This document shows positions 36,622 to 46,252 of a stretch of DNA of 64,000 nt, one piece after another; position 1 is the stretch's first letter, and each line of letters begins with the position of its first letter. The notes beneath the pieces were generated by a model, which did no database searches, was not told the origin of the DNA, and was given only the letters and a program-made list of their open reading frames with translations. Source of the DNA: Thalassomonas actiniarum. GTDB lineage: Bacteria > Pseudomonadota > Gammaproteobacteria > Enterobacterales > Alteromonadaceae. The stretch covers positions 620,001 to 684,000 of the forward strand of contig NZ_CP059735.1 in the NCBI RefSeq assembly GCF_000948975.2, read 5' to 3'. The translations under genes and the position numbers were made by a program.

Positions 36622-37824
36622 ATGTTTACGAATAAACACTTAACGAATGCAGCTAAATTAACCGTCGGTAAAAGCGCGCTGGCAGCAGCCTTGTTACTGG
36701 CTTTACCGGCAACGGCTGCGGTTAAATTAAAAGATGCGGTGAACGATACTGAGTTTGCTTTCGGCGGTTATATGAAAGTGGATGCCTTCTGGAGCGATTT
36801 TAGCGACGGCTCGCTGGCCTCCAATAATATTGGCCGTCAGTTTTATGTGCCCTCAACCGTGCCGGTATGTGAAAGCCAGGATTGTGAAGACGGTGCCACC
36901 ACCTTTGATGGCCACACCAGGGCGACACGCTTTAATTTCAGTACCCTGACCCATATCGACGGCCATAAAGTTAAAACATTTCTTGAGATGGACTTTTTAG
37001 CCACGCCGGGGGGCAATGAGCTGGTATCCAACAGCTATTCGCCGAGGCTGCGCCATGCTTTTATCAGCTACGATAACTGGCTGGTAGGACAAACCTGGAC
37101 CACCTTCCAAAACACCGGCGCCCTACCCGAATCCCTGGATTTCTTGGGGCCGGCAGAAAGCACTATTTTTGAGCGCCAGGCCATGGTGCGTTACAGCTAT
37201 GGCAACTGGCAGTTCTCGCTGGAAAATCCGGAAAGCCTGGTGATGAACAATGGCGGCAACGGCCGTATTGATTGTGACGACAGCTCGTTGCCGGATATGG
37301 TTGCCCGTTATAACCATGATGCCGGGTGGGGACAGCTCAGCGTTGCCGCACTGTTACGGCAATTAAAAATTGATGATGCCAACTACGACAGTACCACCTC
37401 GGCTTATGGCGTCAGCGTTGCGGGTAAAATTAAGTTGGGCGCCGATGACATCCGTTTTATGGGCTCTTATGGATCGGGCATGGGGCGTTATATCGGCTTG
37501 GCCATCACCAGTGATGCGGTGCTGGATGACAAGGGGGATCTTGAAGCCATCGACAGCTATGGCGGCTTTGTTGCCTATCGCCATCTGTGGAACGAAAAGT
37601 TACGTTCGACCTTAAGTTATTCTACTTTTTCTGCCGATAATAAAATCGAATATACCGGGCGCAGTGCTACCAAATCTGCAGACAGTATTCATCTGAACCT
37701 GATTTATTCGCCGATTAAGCCCTTAAGTATCGGCGTGGAATATATCCGGGCCAACCGCGAGCTGGAAAACGGTTATGACGGCGACCTGGACAGGTTGCAG
37801 TTCTCGGCCAAGTATGTGCTGTAA
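36622..37824 (+). CDS. DcaP-like outer-membrane porin
   Basis: This 400-aa protein has a signal peptide (SALAAALLLALPATAA, cleavage near residue 30), an N-terminal FAFGGYMKVDAFWSDFSDG strand, repeated amphipathic beta strands and a final aromatic-rich strand (LDRLQFSAKYVL) typical of barrel assembly. The region DNWLVGQTWTTFQNTGALPESLDFLGP matches DcaP-family trimeric porins, which pass small carboxylates. The frame is open from a GTG at 36598; the ATG at 36622 after GAGGGTAG fits the signal peptide. Downstream of acs, it probably admits short-chain acids. Confidence 0.82.
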   Translation: MFTNKHLTNAAKLTVGKSALAAALLLALPATAAVKLKDAVNDTEFAFGGYMKVDAFWSDFSDGSLASNNIGRQFYVPSTVPVCESQDCEDGATTFDGHTRATRFNFSTLTHIDGHKVKTFLEMDFLATPGGNELVSNSYSPRLRHAFISYDNWLVGQTWTTFQNTGALPESLDFLGPAESTIFERQAMVRYSYGNWQFSLENPESLVMNNGGNGRIDCDDSSLPDMVARYNHDAGWGQLSVAALLRQLKIDDANYDSTTSAYGVSVAGKIKLGADDIRFMGSYGSGMGRYIGLAITSDAVLDDKGDLEAIDSYGGFVAYRHLWNEKLRSTLSYSTFSADNKIEYTGRSATKSADSIHLNLIYSPIKPLSIGVEYIRANRELENGYDGDLDRLQFSAKYVL

Positions 37825-37939
37825 ATACATTTCATTTATCCCTTAAAACAGCAAACTGGGCTGAAACGGACTTTAGCCCGGCTTGGTTTATGAATAAGAT
37901 ATATTTGAGCCGTGAATTTCTAAAGGCTGATGAGATAAG

Positions 37940-38014
37940 ATGAAGCCAATAGTTGTTGATTTGAAGTTGCTGATTTTTGTTGTTATTGTGCAGGCTTTGC
38001 TTTTACTGGGCTAA
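37940..38014 (+). CDS. Possible 24-aa hydrophobic peptide
   Basis: A 24-codon frame after a weak ribosome site encodes MKPIVVDLK followed by a wholly hydrophobic helix ending LLLLG. The pattern fits a single-pass membrane micropeptide. It is too short to be sure and no family is recognised. Confidence 0.25.
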   Translation: MKPIVVDLKLLIFVVIVQALLLLG

Positions 38015-38058
38015 GACTTTAACAATTATCTTTTCACTGCTTCAAACGACAGGGCAAT

Positions 38059-38775
38059 ATGGTACCGATTGATTATTCAAAATATTCTTCACAAGATTTA
38101 CTCGATGTCAAAGAAAATATTGATGCCGAAAAATATCCCGAACGATATCAGCGCTTATGTGCGGAGCTTGAGCTAAGGCATAAAAACGGTGAGCTGGATC
38201 AGCTTGAAGATGAAGATGAGGATGAAGACGACGAAGATGATTTCTTTATCGAATTTTCATCCGAAGGTAAGGGTGCAGGTCGGATATTGTTTATCTGTGC
38301 TTTTGTTTTGGCGAATCTTGCGGTACTGGCGTTTATCATTCCTAAATATATCGTGACAGATATTGCCGATATGCATAAGTACAATGCCACAATTGATTTT
38401 ATCGAATGCCATAAAGAAGAAATTCTCAATGAAGAAACCGAGAGGGTAACAACTTATTTTGATCTTATTATCGGGGTTGATCAGGATGCTTTTTCGGCCC
38501 TGAGTATCAGTGCCAAACGCTGTAAAACCATTGCCAATAATCTTTCTGTGGGGACGGAAGTTTCAATATGGCATGAAGAGGGGCTCATTCATCAATTAGC
38601 CTCGAATAACCGAACTCTGCTGCCATATCAGTATATGAAACCTAAAGTACGTAAGTTAAAAGCGGATAGCGTCGATATATATTGGGTTGGCTTGTTACTT
38701 CTCTGGGTTTTGTCATTTAAATCACTGGTGAACGCCGTTATTCCGGGAACTTTTACTGCTGATAAAGAGGCTTGA
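38059..38775 (+). CDS. Membrane protein with acidic tract
   Basis: This 238-aa protein has a soluble N terminus with a run of Asp/Glu (about residues 49-62), one membrane helix at about 76-100 (FICAFVLANLAVLAFIIPKYI), a roughly 110-residue likely periplasmic domain with two cysteines, and a second helix near the C terminus (WVGLLLLWVLSFKSLV). The middle domain is reminiscent of DUF3592-type proteins, but I do not claim the family. The acidic tract is written as a GAT/GAA repeat and may vary in length. Confidence 0.6.
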   Translation: MVPIDYSKYSSQDLLDVKENIDAEKYPERYQRLCAELELRHKNGELDQLEDEDEDEDDEDDFFIEFSSEGKGAGRILFICAFVLANLAVLAFIIPKYIVTDIADMHKYNATIDFIECHKEEILNEETERVTTYFDLIIGVDQDAFSALSISAKRCKTIANNLSVGTEVSIWHEEGLIHQLASNNRTLLPYQYMKPKVRKLKADSVDIYWVGLLLLWVLSFKSLVNAVIPGTFTADKEA

Positions 38776-38786
38776 CGAACAGATAG

Positions 38787-40082
38787 TTAGTCGACAAGTT
38801 CGCATGTGCCGGCGGCATGTGACTTTCTGAAATCCCCGGGGGTCATGCCGGTTTCTTTTTTAAAGGCTTTATAAAAAGAGGAGCGGGCATTAAAGCCGAC
38901 CTCAAGCGCTATGGTTAATACGTTGGCTTTATTCTCGATAATCATCGGCTTGGCGCTTTTGATGCGCCATTGGTTGATAAAATCGAAAAAGGTGCTGTCC
39001 AGGGTTTCGTTTAAGGTTTGCGAAATATAGTTAGGGGAGATGGCCAGATGTTGAGCCAGCTTGTTTAACGACAGGGTAGAGTCAAGGTAGAGTTGCTCCT
39101 GCGCCATTACCGTGTTGATTTTTTCGGCGATACGCAAAGCCTGTTCCTCACTTAAGGCGGAGCGCTGGTATTTCTTGCTGTTGCCGGTTTCTTCTTGCTC
39201 TGTTTCGATACTGCCCGCCTCTGTGCTTACTGCCTGGCTATCGCCTGTTTCATTCATTTTCTTAGTATGACCGGCATTGTGAGCAGCTTCCTTATCATCA
39301 AGGGGATTAATCTCAAGAACTTGGCTGTCACCATAGCGGCCTTCGAAGCCAGGTTTTTGCCTTAAACCAAGGTAGGCCAGGCTCCACACCAGCACCAGAG
39401 ACAGTATTGCTTCAAGTCGGCTGGTTAACGTATTTTCCAGCGCTAAATCCGACATCATCGCCAGCAGGGAGAATATCCAGGTGCTCACGACCAGGATCAA
39501 TAAGGCGTATAACCAGCCAAGTTCCCGGTTGTCGTTGTTGGCAAACAAGTTCTTTAACTGTTTGCGGTAACGGGACAAGCAGATCATAATGCGGGTGACA
39601 TAAAAGATAGACTGTATAATCCATACGAGTAGCGACAGGAATATGCTAATGACCGTGAGCAGGGGCAGGCCAGAGTCAGCCTCTGCACCGTCGATAAAAA
39701 TCCCCTGTCTCTGCTCTGGAGTGAGTGTGAGTACCAACATTGTGATGGCCAGGCCGAATCCGGCGGGAATGACGTGGATCAGATGTTTTCCTTGCATTTT
39801 CCAGGGCGTGCTGGAGGTGAGCGCCTGCACATAAAGGTAAAAGCTTGGTCCGAGCAGGAACCAGGCGGGAAATACCGCCGCTATATAAAGACTATACCAG
39901 GCGGGTAACAGCAGATAAATTGCCGGGCCGGTTGCCAATACTGCGCTGGCAAAAAAATAGACGGTGAGTGGAAGTCTACTTTGCCTTTGTTTTGCATCCG
40001 CTAGCAGCAGGGGAATACACAGGACTATTTGTCCAAGTGTTGCCATGGTAATGGCAAATAGCAGCAGATCTTCCAAGTTCAC
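38787..40082 (-). CDS. Membrane-anchored AraC-family regulator
   Basis: This 431-aa protein has an N-terminal half with seven or so membrane helices and a C-terminal AraC helix-turn-helix (LNKLAQHLAISPNYISQTLNE, then ALEVGFNARSSFYKAFKKETGMTPGDFR). Such proteins sense a membrane or periplasmic signal and bind DNA while anchored. An acidic linker joins the parts. It starts at a GTG that AGGAAAA supports. It is divergent from the DUF4386-like gene at 40300, a possible target. A second protein of the same architecture is at 42861. Confidence 0.85.
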   Translation of the reverse strand: MNLEDLLLFAITMATLGQIVLCIPLLLADAKQRQSRLPLTVYFFASAVLATGPAIYLLLPAWYSLYIAAVFPAWFLLGPSFYLYVQALTSSTPWKMQGKHLIHVIPAGFGLAITMLVLTLTPEQRQGIFIDGAEADSGLPLLTVISIFLSLLVWIIQSIFYVTRIMICLSRYRKQLKNLFANNDNRELGWLYALLILVVSTWIFSLLAMMSDLALENTLTSRLEAILSLVLVWSLAYLGLRQKPGFEGRYGDSQVLEINPLDDKEAAHNAGHTKKMNETGDSQAVSTEAGSIETEQEETGNSKKYQRSALSEEQALRIAEKINTVMAQEQLYLDSTLSLNKLAQHLAISPNYISQTLNETLDSTFFDFINQWRIKSAKPMIIENKANVLTIALEVGFNARSSFYKAFKKETGMTPGDFRKSHAAGTCELVD

Positions 40083-40299
40083 TTTTCCTGTGTGTTGTGT
40101 GTCTTAAAGGGCATCGTTTGTATTGCTATGAGGACGATTACAAGTGAAAAAAGTGTCCGCGCTAGTAGTCTCGGACGACTCCAAGGCCAGTATCCGTCAG
40201 TATTAGCGCTAAGACGGCCATCTTATTACTTGGCCGGCAATCATAACCACTCCGGTATTATACCGGTAAAAAAATTAAAGCAAAATATAAGGAAAAAGT

Positions 40300-40992
40300 A
40301 TGAGTAATCTTCAAAAACTCGGTGGACTTGCTGCAATTTCTCAAGCCCTGATCTATATCCTGGCTTTTATCGTTTACGGGGCGGTCTTGCAATATCCGAC
40401 AGGCGACGATGTTATGCTGAAATTTCAGTTTTTAGCCGATAATCAATTGCTGTTGTCGGTGATGAACCTGGTTGCTTATGTGTTGTTTGGTATTTTACTG
40501 GCGGTAATGGTACTGGCGTTACATGAAAGGTTAAAAGTACAGGCGGAGGCATTATCCCGGTTTGCCTGTGTGTTTGGTTTTCTCTGGGTGGGTTTGGTCA
40601 TTGCCAGCGGCATGATCGACAACATAGGCATGGCTGCGGTGCTTAAGCTGGCTGAGACCGAGCCTGAGCAGGCCCGGATCATGTGGTTAACCTTGATGGT
40701 GCTTATTGAGGGGATTGGCGGCGGTAATGAACTTGTCGGTGGTTTATGGGTATTATTGTTAAGCCTGGCCGGATGGAAAAGCCGGGCTTTGTCAAAACCC
40801 TTGTTTTACTTAGGGGTCTTTGTGGGTTGTGCCGGTATCTCAACCTGTTATCCGGCAGATGTGCTTACGGAAATTTTTGGTTTGAGTCAGATTGTCTGGT
40901 TTATCTGGATAGGCATCTTTATGTTCAGTAATAAGTTGCCGGAACAAGATAGCGCGCTTCATTCAGGTCTTTGTACGGCAGCAGCTAAATAA
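40300..40992 (+). CDS. DUF4386-like membrane protein
   Basis: This 230-aa integral membrane protein has about six hydrophobic helices (QALIYILAFIVYGAVL, LVAYVLFGILLAVMVLAL, FLWVGLVIASGMI and others) and matches the DUF4386 style of proteins of unknown function. AAGGAAAA precedes the ATG. The divergent AraC gene 217 bases away may regulate it. Confidence 0.65.
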   Translation: MSNLQKLGGLAAISQALIYILAFIVYGAVLQYPTGDDVMLKFQFLADNQLLLSVMNLVAYVLFGILLAVMVLALHERLKVQAEALSRFACVFGFLWVGLVIASGMIDNIGMAAVLKLAETEPEQARIMWLTLMVLIEGIGGGNELVGGLWVLLLSLAGWKSRALSKPLFYLGVFVGCAGISTCYPADVLTEIFGLSQIVWFIWIGIFMFSNKLPEQDSALHSGLCTAAAK

Positions 40993-41113
40993 CCTGGTCT
41001 TGATTTATGGTGTTTGTTGCCGGCTAAAGCGTTAATTTAGCCGGGAAAGGGCTATATTGGAGCTTTATTTTACAAGGTTTTAACGGTGAACTGTTGGATT
41101 GATATTTTACCGG

Positions 41114-41464
41114 TCAGTCCCGCTCGGTTTTTCGTCCCATTCGCAGGGTAAAGGGCAGGCCGGTTGAGATGGCGCCTGCCTGCAAGGCTTTAATGGCCCG
41201 GGTGCCGCCAATCCATAATCAGGCGGCGGCAATAAGCCCTGCGGCCGCCTAAAAAATACGTTGCGGCACCGGGACCTTTATTTTTCCGCCGGCGGTAATG
41301 CTGTCGATAACCCGGGAGCCGGAGTCTGATGAGGTGATGAAAAATACCAGAGCCAGTACGATAGCGATAACCGGGATCACCTGACTCCCGGGTAACTGTT
41401 CAAACATCTGGAGCACGGCCAGTGGCACCTCAGTGATAGCTTTTTTGGCTAAAGTGCCGACCCC
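41114..41464 (-). pseudogene. BCCT-family transporter, C-terminal remnant
   Basis: Reading the minus strand in one frame gives a BCCT (betaine/carnitine/choline) transporter tail. IVLALVFFITSSDSGSRVID and SITAGGKIKVPVPQRIF come first, then a TAG where a Trp is expected, AAAGLIAAA, then TGA, then LWIGGTRAIKALQAGAI and STGLPFTLR, to a final stop. The N-terminal two thirds are absent. The remnant begins right after the stop of the serine hydrolase gene. It is a dead gene with two in-frame stops and a 5' deletion, and it fills most of the 40993-41469 gap. Confidence 0.85.
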
Positions 41465-41469
41465 TTGCC

Positions 41470-42780
41470 TTATCCTGCGCTATTTTTTACTTGCCCTTTT
41501 GTCTTACTGTAGAGGCCCTTTCTTTCTTGAATAAAGGCTTTGGCAATTTGCATTGAGATTTTGGCAAAATCCCAGAAAACCTCGGTATTGGCATTGATAT
41601 TGACCGCCACCGACATTTGATATTCGGGGATCACCATCAGCCAGCTTTGCGCCCCCCTGGAGACCCCGCCGTGATTGGCAAAAGTGATCTCGCCCAATTC
41701 GTTATCGATTTTTCTGGTGAGCACCCGCCAGCCCAGGGAATAACCTTGCGGGGCTTCACTGCCACCGGGCAGGGTTTGCGGTGTCCAAAAGGTCTTTCTG
41801 GTTGCCGGGGAAATAAAATCGTCCCGTAAAACCGCCATGCCCATTTTTACCAGATCAGATGAGGTGGAAATAAAACCGCCGCCGGCGAGTCTGTGGCTAA
41901 GGTCGACTTTGCGCCACTGCCTGACTTTTTGGCTACGCCCTTCGTCATTCCAGTAAAAGCTGGCCAGATTGCTTGAGCTTTCCCCTTTAAATTCTGCCAT
42001 GGTTGCTTGCATCTTTAAGGGGGTAAAAACAGCCTGTTGCATAATGTCCAGGTAGGGAGTCTCCGCCGCATTTTCCATCACCGCACTTAATAAAACCGTG
42101 CCAAGGGAGGAGTAACTGAAGTTGCTGCCGGGTGAAAATAATAACTCGCTGCTGTCAAAAACCGATAAGGCATCTGATACCTGCTCATATCTCGTTGATA
42201 AAGCGAGGGTTTTATAAAATCCGAGGTAGTCGGTATTTTCTTTATAATGAGGTAAGCCCGCCATGTGTGAAGCCAGTTGGCGTGGGGTGATCTGCTGCCA
42301 TTGCTGATTGGGCAAGTTCTGCATATAAGTTGAAATAGGTTGGTCTAATTCTATTTGCCCGGTATCTACCATTCTGGCCAGTGCGGTGCCGGTCAGGGCC
42401 TTGGAGGTGCTGCCGATTCTAAACTGACTTTCGGTAGTTACAGGCGTTTTTTCCTCGATATCGGCCCAGCCGGAAACACCGGCCCAAATGAGTTGGTTAT
42501 CTATCGCCACGGCGGCCGAAATTGCCGGGGCATTAATAGCGGCTTTATGTCGGGTTAATAACGGCTGCATTTGTTCGGCAGCATTTTGGTAAGCCGGGTT
42601 ATACAGCACTTCCCCCCCGGGACTTTCTTCGGGTATGGCAATAAAGTGGTAAAACGGCGGGAAGGCTATTTTATTTTTATGGGCCAGGGTCTGATAAACC
42701 GGCCAGGCCAATATTAACATGACTGTGAAAATCCCGGTGATAGCCAGGGAGAAAACCTTTACTTTTGATAACTTAAACAT
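41470..42780 (-). CDS. Membrane-anchored serine hydrolase, beta-lactamase family
   Basis: This 436-aa protein has an N-terminal membrane anchor (SLAITGIFTVMLILAWPVYQ) and a class C beta-lactamase/PBP-like domain with SxxK in GSTSKALTG (about residue 130), a YSS motif in FSYSSLGTVL and a late HGG in FANHGGVSRG. Members act as esterases, peptidases or carboxypeptidases; true beta-lactamase activity is not implied. AGGA nine bases before the ATG at 42780 favours that start over 42789. It is followed by the BCCT remnant and preceded by a membrane AraC regulator on the same strand. Confidence 0.85.
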   Translation of the reverse strand: MFKLSKVKVFSLAITGIFTVMLILAWPVYQTLAHKNKIAFPPFYHFIAIPEESPGGEVLYNPAYQNAAEQMQPLLTRHKAAINAPAISAAVAIDNQLIWAGVSGWADIEEKTPVTTESQFRIGSTSKALTGTALARMVDTGQIELDQPISTYMQNLPNQQWQQITPRQLASHMAGLPHYKENTDYLGFYKTLALSTRYEQVSDALSVFDSSELLFSPGSNFSYSSLGTVLLSAVMENAAETPYLDIMQQAVFTPLKMQATMAEFKGESSSNLASFYWNDEGRSQKVRQWRKVDLSHRLAGGGFISTSSDLVKMGMAVLRDDFISPATRKTFWTPQTLPGGSEAPQGYSLGWRVLTRKIDNELGEITFANHGGVSRGAQSWLMVIPEYQMSVAVNINANTEVFWDFAKISMQIAKAFIQERKGLYSKTKGQVKNSAG

Positions 42781-42860
42781 TTCATACATTCCTGATTTGA
42801 GAATGTTTAAAGGTTAAGAAAATCAGACTATTAAAGCTTATCGGTTTTAAAAAAAGCGGA

Positions 42861-43970
42861 TCATTTTTGAAAATGATCACGATATTCTTTTGGTGACTTG
42901 CCGGTTTTCGCTTTAAAAGCCCGGTTAAAGGTAGCAACCGAGCCATAACCCAGTTCCAGTGCCAGGGTTAAAATCGGTTTACGGATATGCTCGATATCTT
43001 CCAATTGTGAGCAGGCCTCAACCAGGCGGTAGCTGTTTAGGAAATCGGAAAAGTTTCTAAACCCTAAATGTTGGTTAATTAATTTGCGTAACTGGTGCTC
43101 AGGTGTCGTTAGCTCGCTTGCCAGGGCTGTGATGGTTAATTGCGACTGCATATAAAAGCCGTCCGCCATTCGCTGGCAAAGTTGCTGGTAAATGGCTTGA
43201 TATTCAACCGGGATTTCAGGTGCTGCCGCATCCGTGATTTCTTGCTGGTTGTCAGCTGTGGCTGGTAGCGGGGAAATATCTTTGAAACTGCCGCGGAAAT
43301 AATACCAGCCAAACACGGATGTTGATAATAATACCAGGCTTGCATTAGTGATGCTGAATACGGTGGCGTCTCTTAATGAAGCGTCACCGAGCTCTAATAG
43401 CAGGGTTAAAGAAAAATATACGCAGCTGGCAAGGGTTAAGACCAGGCGACTGTTACGTCTGGCAGTCACCAGATCATCCCTGAGATCTTTGACGGCGATA
43501 AAAATAATATGCAGCAGCAAAATTAGCTGAAGGCCATGATTGATATCATGGAACAAACCTCTTCCCTGTAAATAGCCAAAAAAGTATAAAAACCACAAGA
43601 TGGCCCCGGCTACCAGAGCTTTAACTGCCAGCGGCCAGTGCTTTGGATGAAAGCGCTCTTTTAATAGCTCCTCACTTATTAAGTTCTCTCCTATTAACCC
43701 CTTGTTTAACAAGGAAAAGGCAAAATACCACAACAGATAGGGGGTAAGTTCGGTAAAAAACAATAATATGCCCCTGAGTATGCCGTAATGGTGATCCGGT
43801 ACCGGGGCGGTCAGCAACAGGTAGGCGGATAAGCAAACAGCCAGGCTGCTGCCGAGCAGGGCCTTTAACTGCCGGCTGTTGGATAAAATATATAAACATA
43901 ACAGCGATAACTGTCCTACGGCTAAAAAGCGCAGCAAGAGATCAAAGATATCGGGGAAAGATAAAGTCAT
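42861..43970 (-). CDS. Membrane-anchored AraC-family regulator
   Basis: This protein of about 369 aa (frame open to 44096) has seven or so N-terminal hydrophobic helices and a C-terminal AraC domain (ITALASELTTPEHQLRKLIN, LALELGYGSVATFNRAFKAKTGKSPKEYR). The ATG at 43970 begins the first membrane helix (LSFPDIFDLLLRF) and matches the layout of the related gene at 38787; the upstream extension is Cys-rich and unlikely to be translated. It lies 80 bases upstream of the serine hydrolase on the same strand and probably controls it or itself. Confidence 0.82.
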   Translation of the reverse strand: MTLSFPDIFDLLLRFLAVGQLSLLCLYILSNSRQLKALLGSSLAVCLSAYLLLTAPVPDHHYGILRGILLFFTELTPYLLWYFAFSLLNKGLIGENLISEELLKERFHPKHWPLAVKALVAGAILWFLYFFGYLQGRGLFHDINHGLQLILLLHIIFIAVKDLRDDLVTARRNSRLVLTLASCVYFSLTLLLELGDASLRDATVFSITNASLVLLSTSVFGWYYFRGSFKDISPLPATADNQQEITDAAAPEIPVEYQAIYQQLCQRMADGFYMQSQLTITALASELTTPEHQLRKLINQHLGFRNFSDFLNSYRLVEACSQLEDIEHIRKPILTLALELGYGSVATFNRAFKAKTGKSPKEYRDHFQK

Positions 43971-44166
43971 CGGTTTATTTTGGCGGCCGGTATAAGCAAA
44001 AGAATGAAATCTTAACATCTGACAGCAGCGAACACACAAGAAATTGTTTTCTGACCGCTTATCCCCGAATAAAGCCACTCGGCACCTTTTACACACAAAA
44101 ATAGCCTTATTGTTTAGTATTTTTATGAACTTAATTAACCGAACTTAATGTAACTAAAGGATTATT

Positions 44167-45045
44167 ATGAAGATGATTAAACTGCTTATCCCTGCTTTTT
44201 TACTGGTCAGCCTTTTTGCCTGCAACAGTGATAATGACAGCAAATCACCGGAAGTTGCCGGTGTAGACCAGCCTGAGAACCCGCCCCAGGGACCCTGTGT
44301 GAGTGTTGAGTGCCAGGACAGCAACCAGTATGCTGTTGAGCAAATATATACCGAGATTATCAATGGCAACAACACTCAGCTGGTTTACTCCCTGTATCAG
44401 GAGGACTTTATTCAGCATAATGATGCCATAACCGCCGGGCTTTCCGGGCAGCAAGCTTACTTTAATCAACTGAGCAGCGATAACCCGGATCATGTTGCCA
44501 CCATTAAACATCTGGTTGCCGATGGCGAGTACGTGGCGGTTCACTGGCATTATTCCGATACCCCGGAAAATGAATTCTCCGGCTCGGCCATGGTTGATCT
44601 TTATAAATTCTCCGACGGCCTGATCAGTGAGCAATGGAATATCGCCATGCTGCTGGGGGCGAGCACGGTCAGCGGTAACTCGGTCTTTAGCGATTTATAT
44701 GTTTATCAGGATGCTGAGGTGTTAATGACGGAAGCAATGGAAGATGCCAACAAGGAAATGGTGACGGCATTTTATCTGGATTTATTCAATAACCAGAATA
44801 TCGCGCTAATTGATGAGCTTGTTGATGAAAACTATTTGCAGCACAATGTGTGGGTGCCTAACGGCAGCGCTGCTTTGCGTGACTTTGTCAGCAGCCGCAC
44901 CCTGGGCGGTTTAGAGATCTTCCTCAGCCTGGCGGCGGATGATCTGGTGTGGACTTTTTCGGCCGGCGATAACCTTACCCTGGTTGATTTATGGCGTGTG
45001 GATCACGATACAGGCAAAATCGTCGAGCACTGGGATCTGTTTTAA
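44167..45045 (+). CDS. Lipoprotein with two SnoaL-like domains
   Basis: This 292-aa product has a lipoprotein signal with lipobox LFAC (C at residue 19) and a Ser/Asp-rich linker. Two NTF2/SnoaL-like halves each carry the VYSLYQEDFIQHN or LVDENYLQHNVWVPNG motif and close with an ..EQWNI or ..EHWDLF strand. SnoaL-like folds bind small molecules or act as cyclases and isomerases; here it would be on a membrane facing the periplasm. No substrate is suggested by neighbours. Domain call from repeated motifs. Confidence 0.78.
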   Translation: MKMIKLLIPAFLLVSLFACNSDNDSKSPEVAGVDQPENPPQGPCVSVECQDSNQYAVEQIYTEIINGNNTQLVYSLYQEDFIQHNDAITAGLSGQQAYFNQLSSDNPDHVATIKHLVADGEYVAVHWHYSDTPENEFSGSAMVDLYKFSDGLISEQWNIAMLLGASTVSGNSVFSDLYVYQDAEVLMTEAMEDANKEMVTAFYLDLFNNQNIALIDELVDENYLQHNVWVPNGSAALRDFVSSRTLGGLEIFLSLAADDLVWTFSAGDNLTLVDLWRVDHDTGKIVEHWDLF

Positions 45046-45145
45046 AGAACTGCGGCATCAATGGTATTAATACTGTGGTTCCATTTATAATGGCGCCACA
45101 CTTTTTTGCCTGTTGCTCGCTCACTTGGTTTAGTTAAGGAAAGTA

Positions 45146-46252
45146 TTGAATATTTTTATAAAAAACCTGCTGCCTGCAAGCCGTACTTTTTGGTTATACC
45201 ATTTGTCCGGGTGTTTGCTGGTGGTGTTATCCTATTTTCTTATGCACAGCTACTACGGCAATAATGTTTTTAACCTGACGGTAATGAACCTGATCGGCAT
45301 GTGCTTGTTTACCCCGACAGCCCTATGTTTTCGCCGTTGTTATATCAAGTACCGGTGGCAAGACTTTAATACTGCCAAAATTATTTCATTTGTCTTTATC
45401 TATTCGGCCCTGGCGGGTCTGGTGGTGGCGGTGTTACTGACCCTGGCGACGAAATCTTTTTATTTAGACCTTCAGCTGGCCCGTGTCGGGCCGGACAAAG
45501 CCGTTAAAGTGATTCTCAGCCAGTTGGTGTTTTTAGCGTTTACCTACCAGGTGATCGCCTGTGGCTGGGGTTTTATTTACAACTATACCGTGGCCAGCCG
45601 CCGGGTGCAGGCTGCCTTATTGAAAAACCTGCGTTTGCAGAACAGTTTAAAAGACGCCCAGCTGAGCAGTTTAAGCAATCAGCTTAATCCGCATTTTTTA
45701 TTTAACTCCTTAAACAACATTCGTTTTGTGATCCACGAAAATCAGCAAAAAGCCGATGATATGATCACTAACTTGTCGGAATTATTAAGGTATTCGCTGG
45801 AAACCAGCCAGCATGAGAAAGTCGGGCTACAGCAGGAGCTGGCCATTATTGAGCAATTTATCGACCTTGAGTCTATCCAGTTGGAGCAACGGCTTAACTT
45901 TAAGCTAAATGATGACAGCCGCTGCGGGCACTATTTAGTGCCGCCGATGACCATACATTTACTGGTGGAGAATGCCATTAAACACGGCATTGAGCTTTTG
46001 CCCGAGGGCGGCACTTTATCTCTTGATATTAACGTGCTTGAGCAGCAGCTGGTATGTACGGTAACCAATGATAAACCTTTAAGCTATCAAGTGTTAAAAC
46101 CCGGTACCCAAATAGGTCTGGATAATATCAGGCAAAGATTACGCTTACTTTATGGCGACAAGGCAAGTTTAGAGATTAATAATGGCGAAACAGTATTTAT
46201 CGCCAAGATGATAATTCCCAGGGAGGCCGGCCATGAAAGCTATTGTGATTGA
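45146..46252 (+). CDS. LytS-type sensor histidine kinase
   Basis: This 368-aa inner-membrane kinase has four N-terminal helices (to about residue 150) and a His_kinase domain with H in NQLNPHFLFNSLNNIRF, then an ATPase domain (LLVENAIKHGIEL, GTQIGLDNIRQRLRLLYG). It starts at TTG after AAGGAAA; no nearby ATG would preserve the first helix. The gene overlaps the LytTR regulator by 20 bases, forming a clear two-component pair. The signal is unknown. Confidence 0.88.
   Translation: MNIFIKNLLPASRTFWLYHLSGCLLVVLSYFLMHSYYGNNVFNLTVMNLIGMCLFTPTALCFRRCYIKYRWQDFNTAKIISFVFIYSALAGLVVAVLLTLATKSFYLDLQLARVGPDKAVKVILSQLVFLAFTYQVIACGWGFIYNYTVASRRVQAALLKNLRLQNSLKDAQLSSLSNQLNPHFLFNSLNNIRFVIHENQQKADDMITNLSELLRYSLETSQHEKVGLQQELAIIEQFIDLESIQLEQRLNFKLNDDSRCGHYLVPPMTIHLLVENAIKHGIELLPEGGTLSLDINVLEQQLVCTVTNDKPLSYQVLKPGTQIGLDNIRQRLRLLYGDKASLEINNGETVFIAKMIIPREAGHESYCD

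Noticed and set aside
38199-38429. Poly-serine frame opposite the acidic tract
   Set aside because: It is the antisense of a GAT/GAA repeat that encodes an Asp/Glu run in the real gene.
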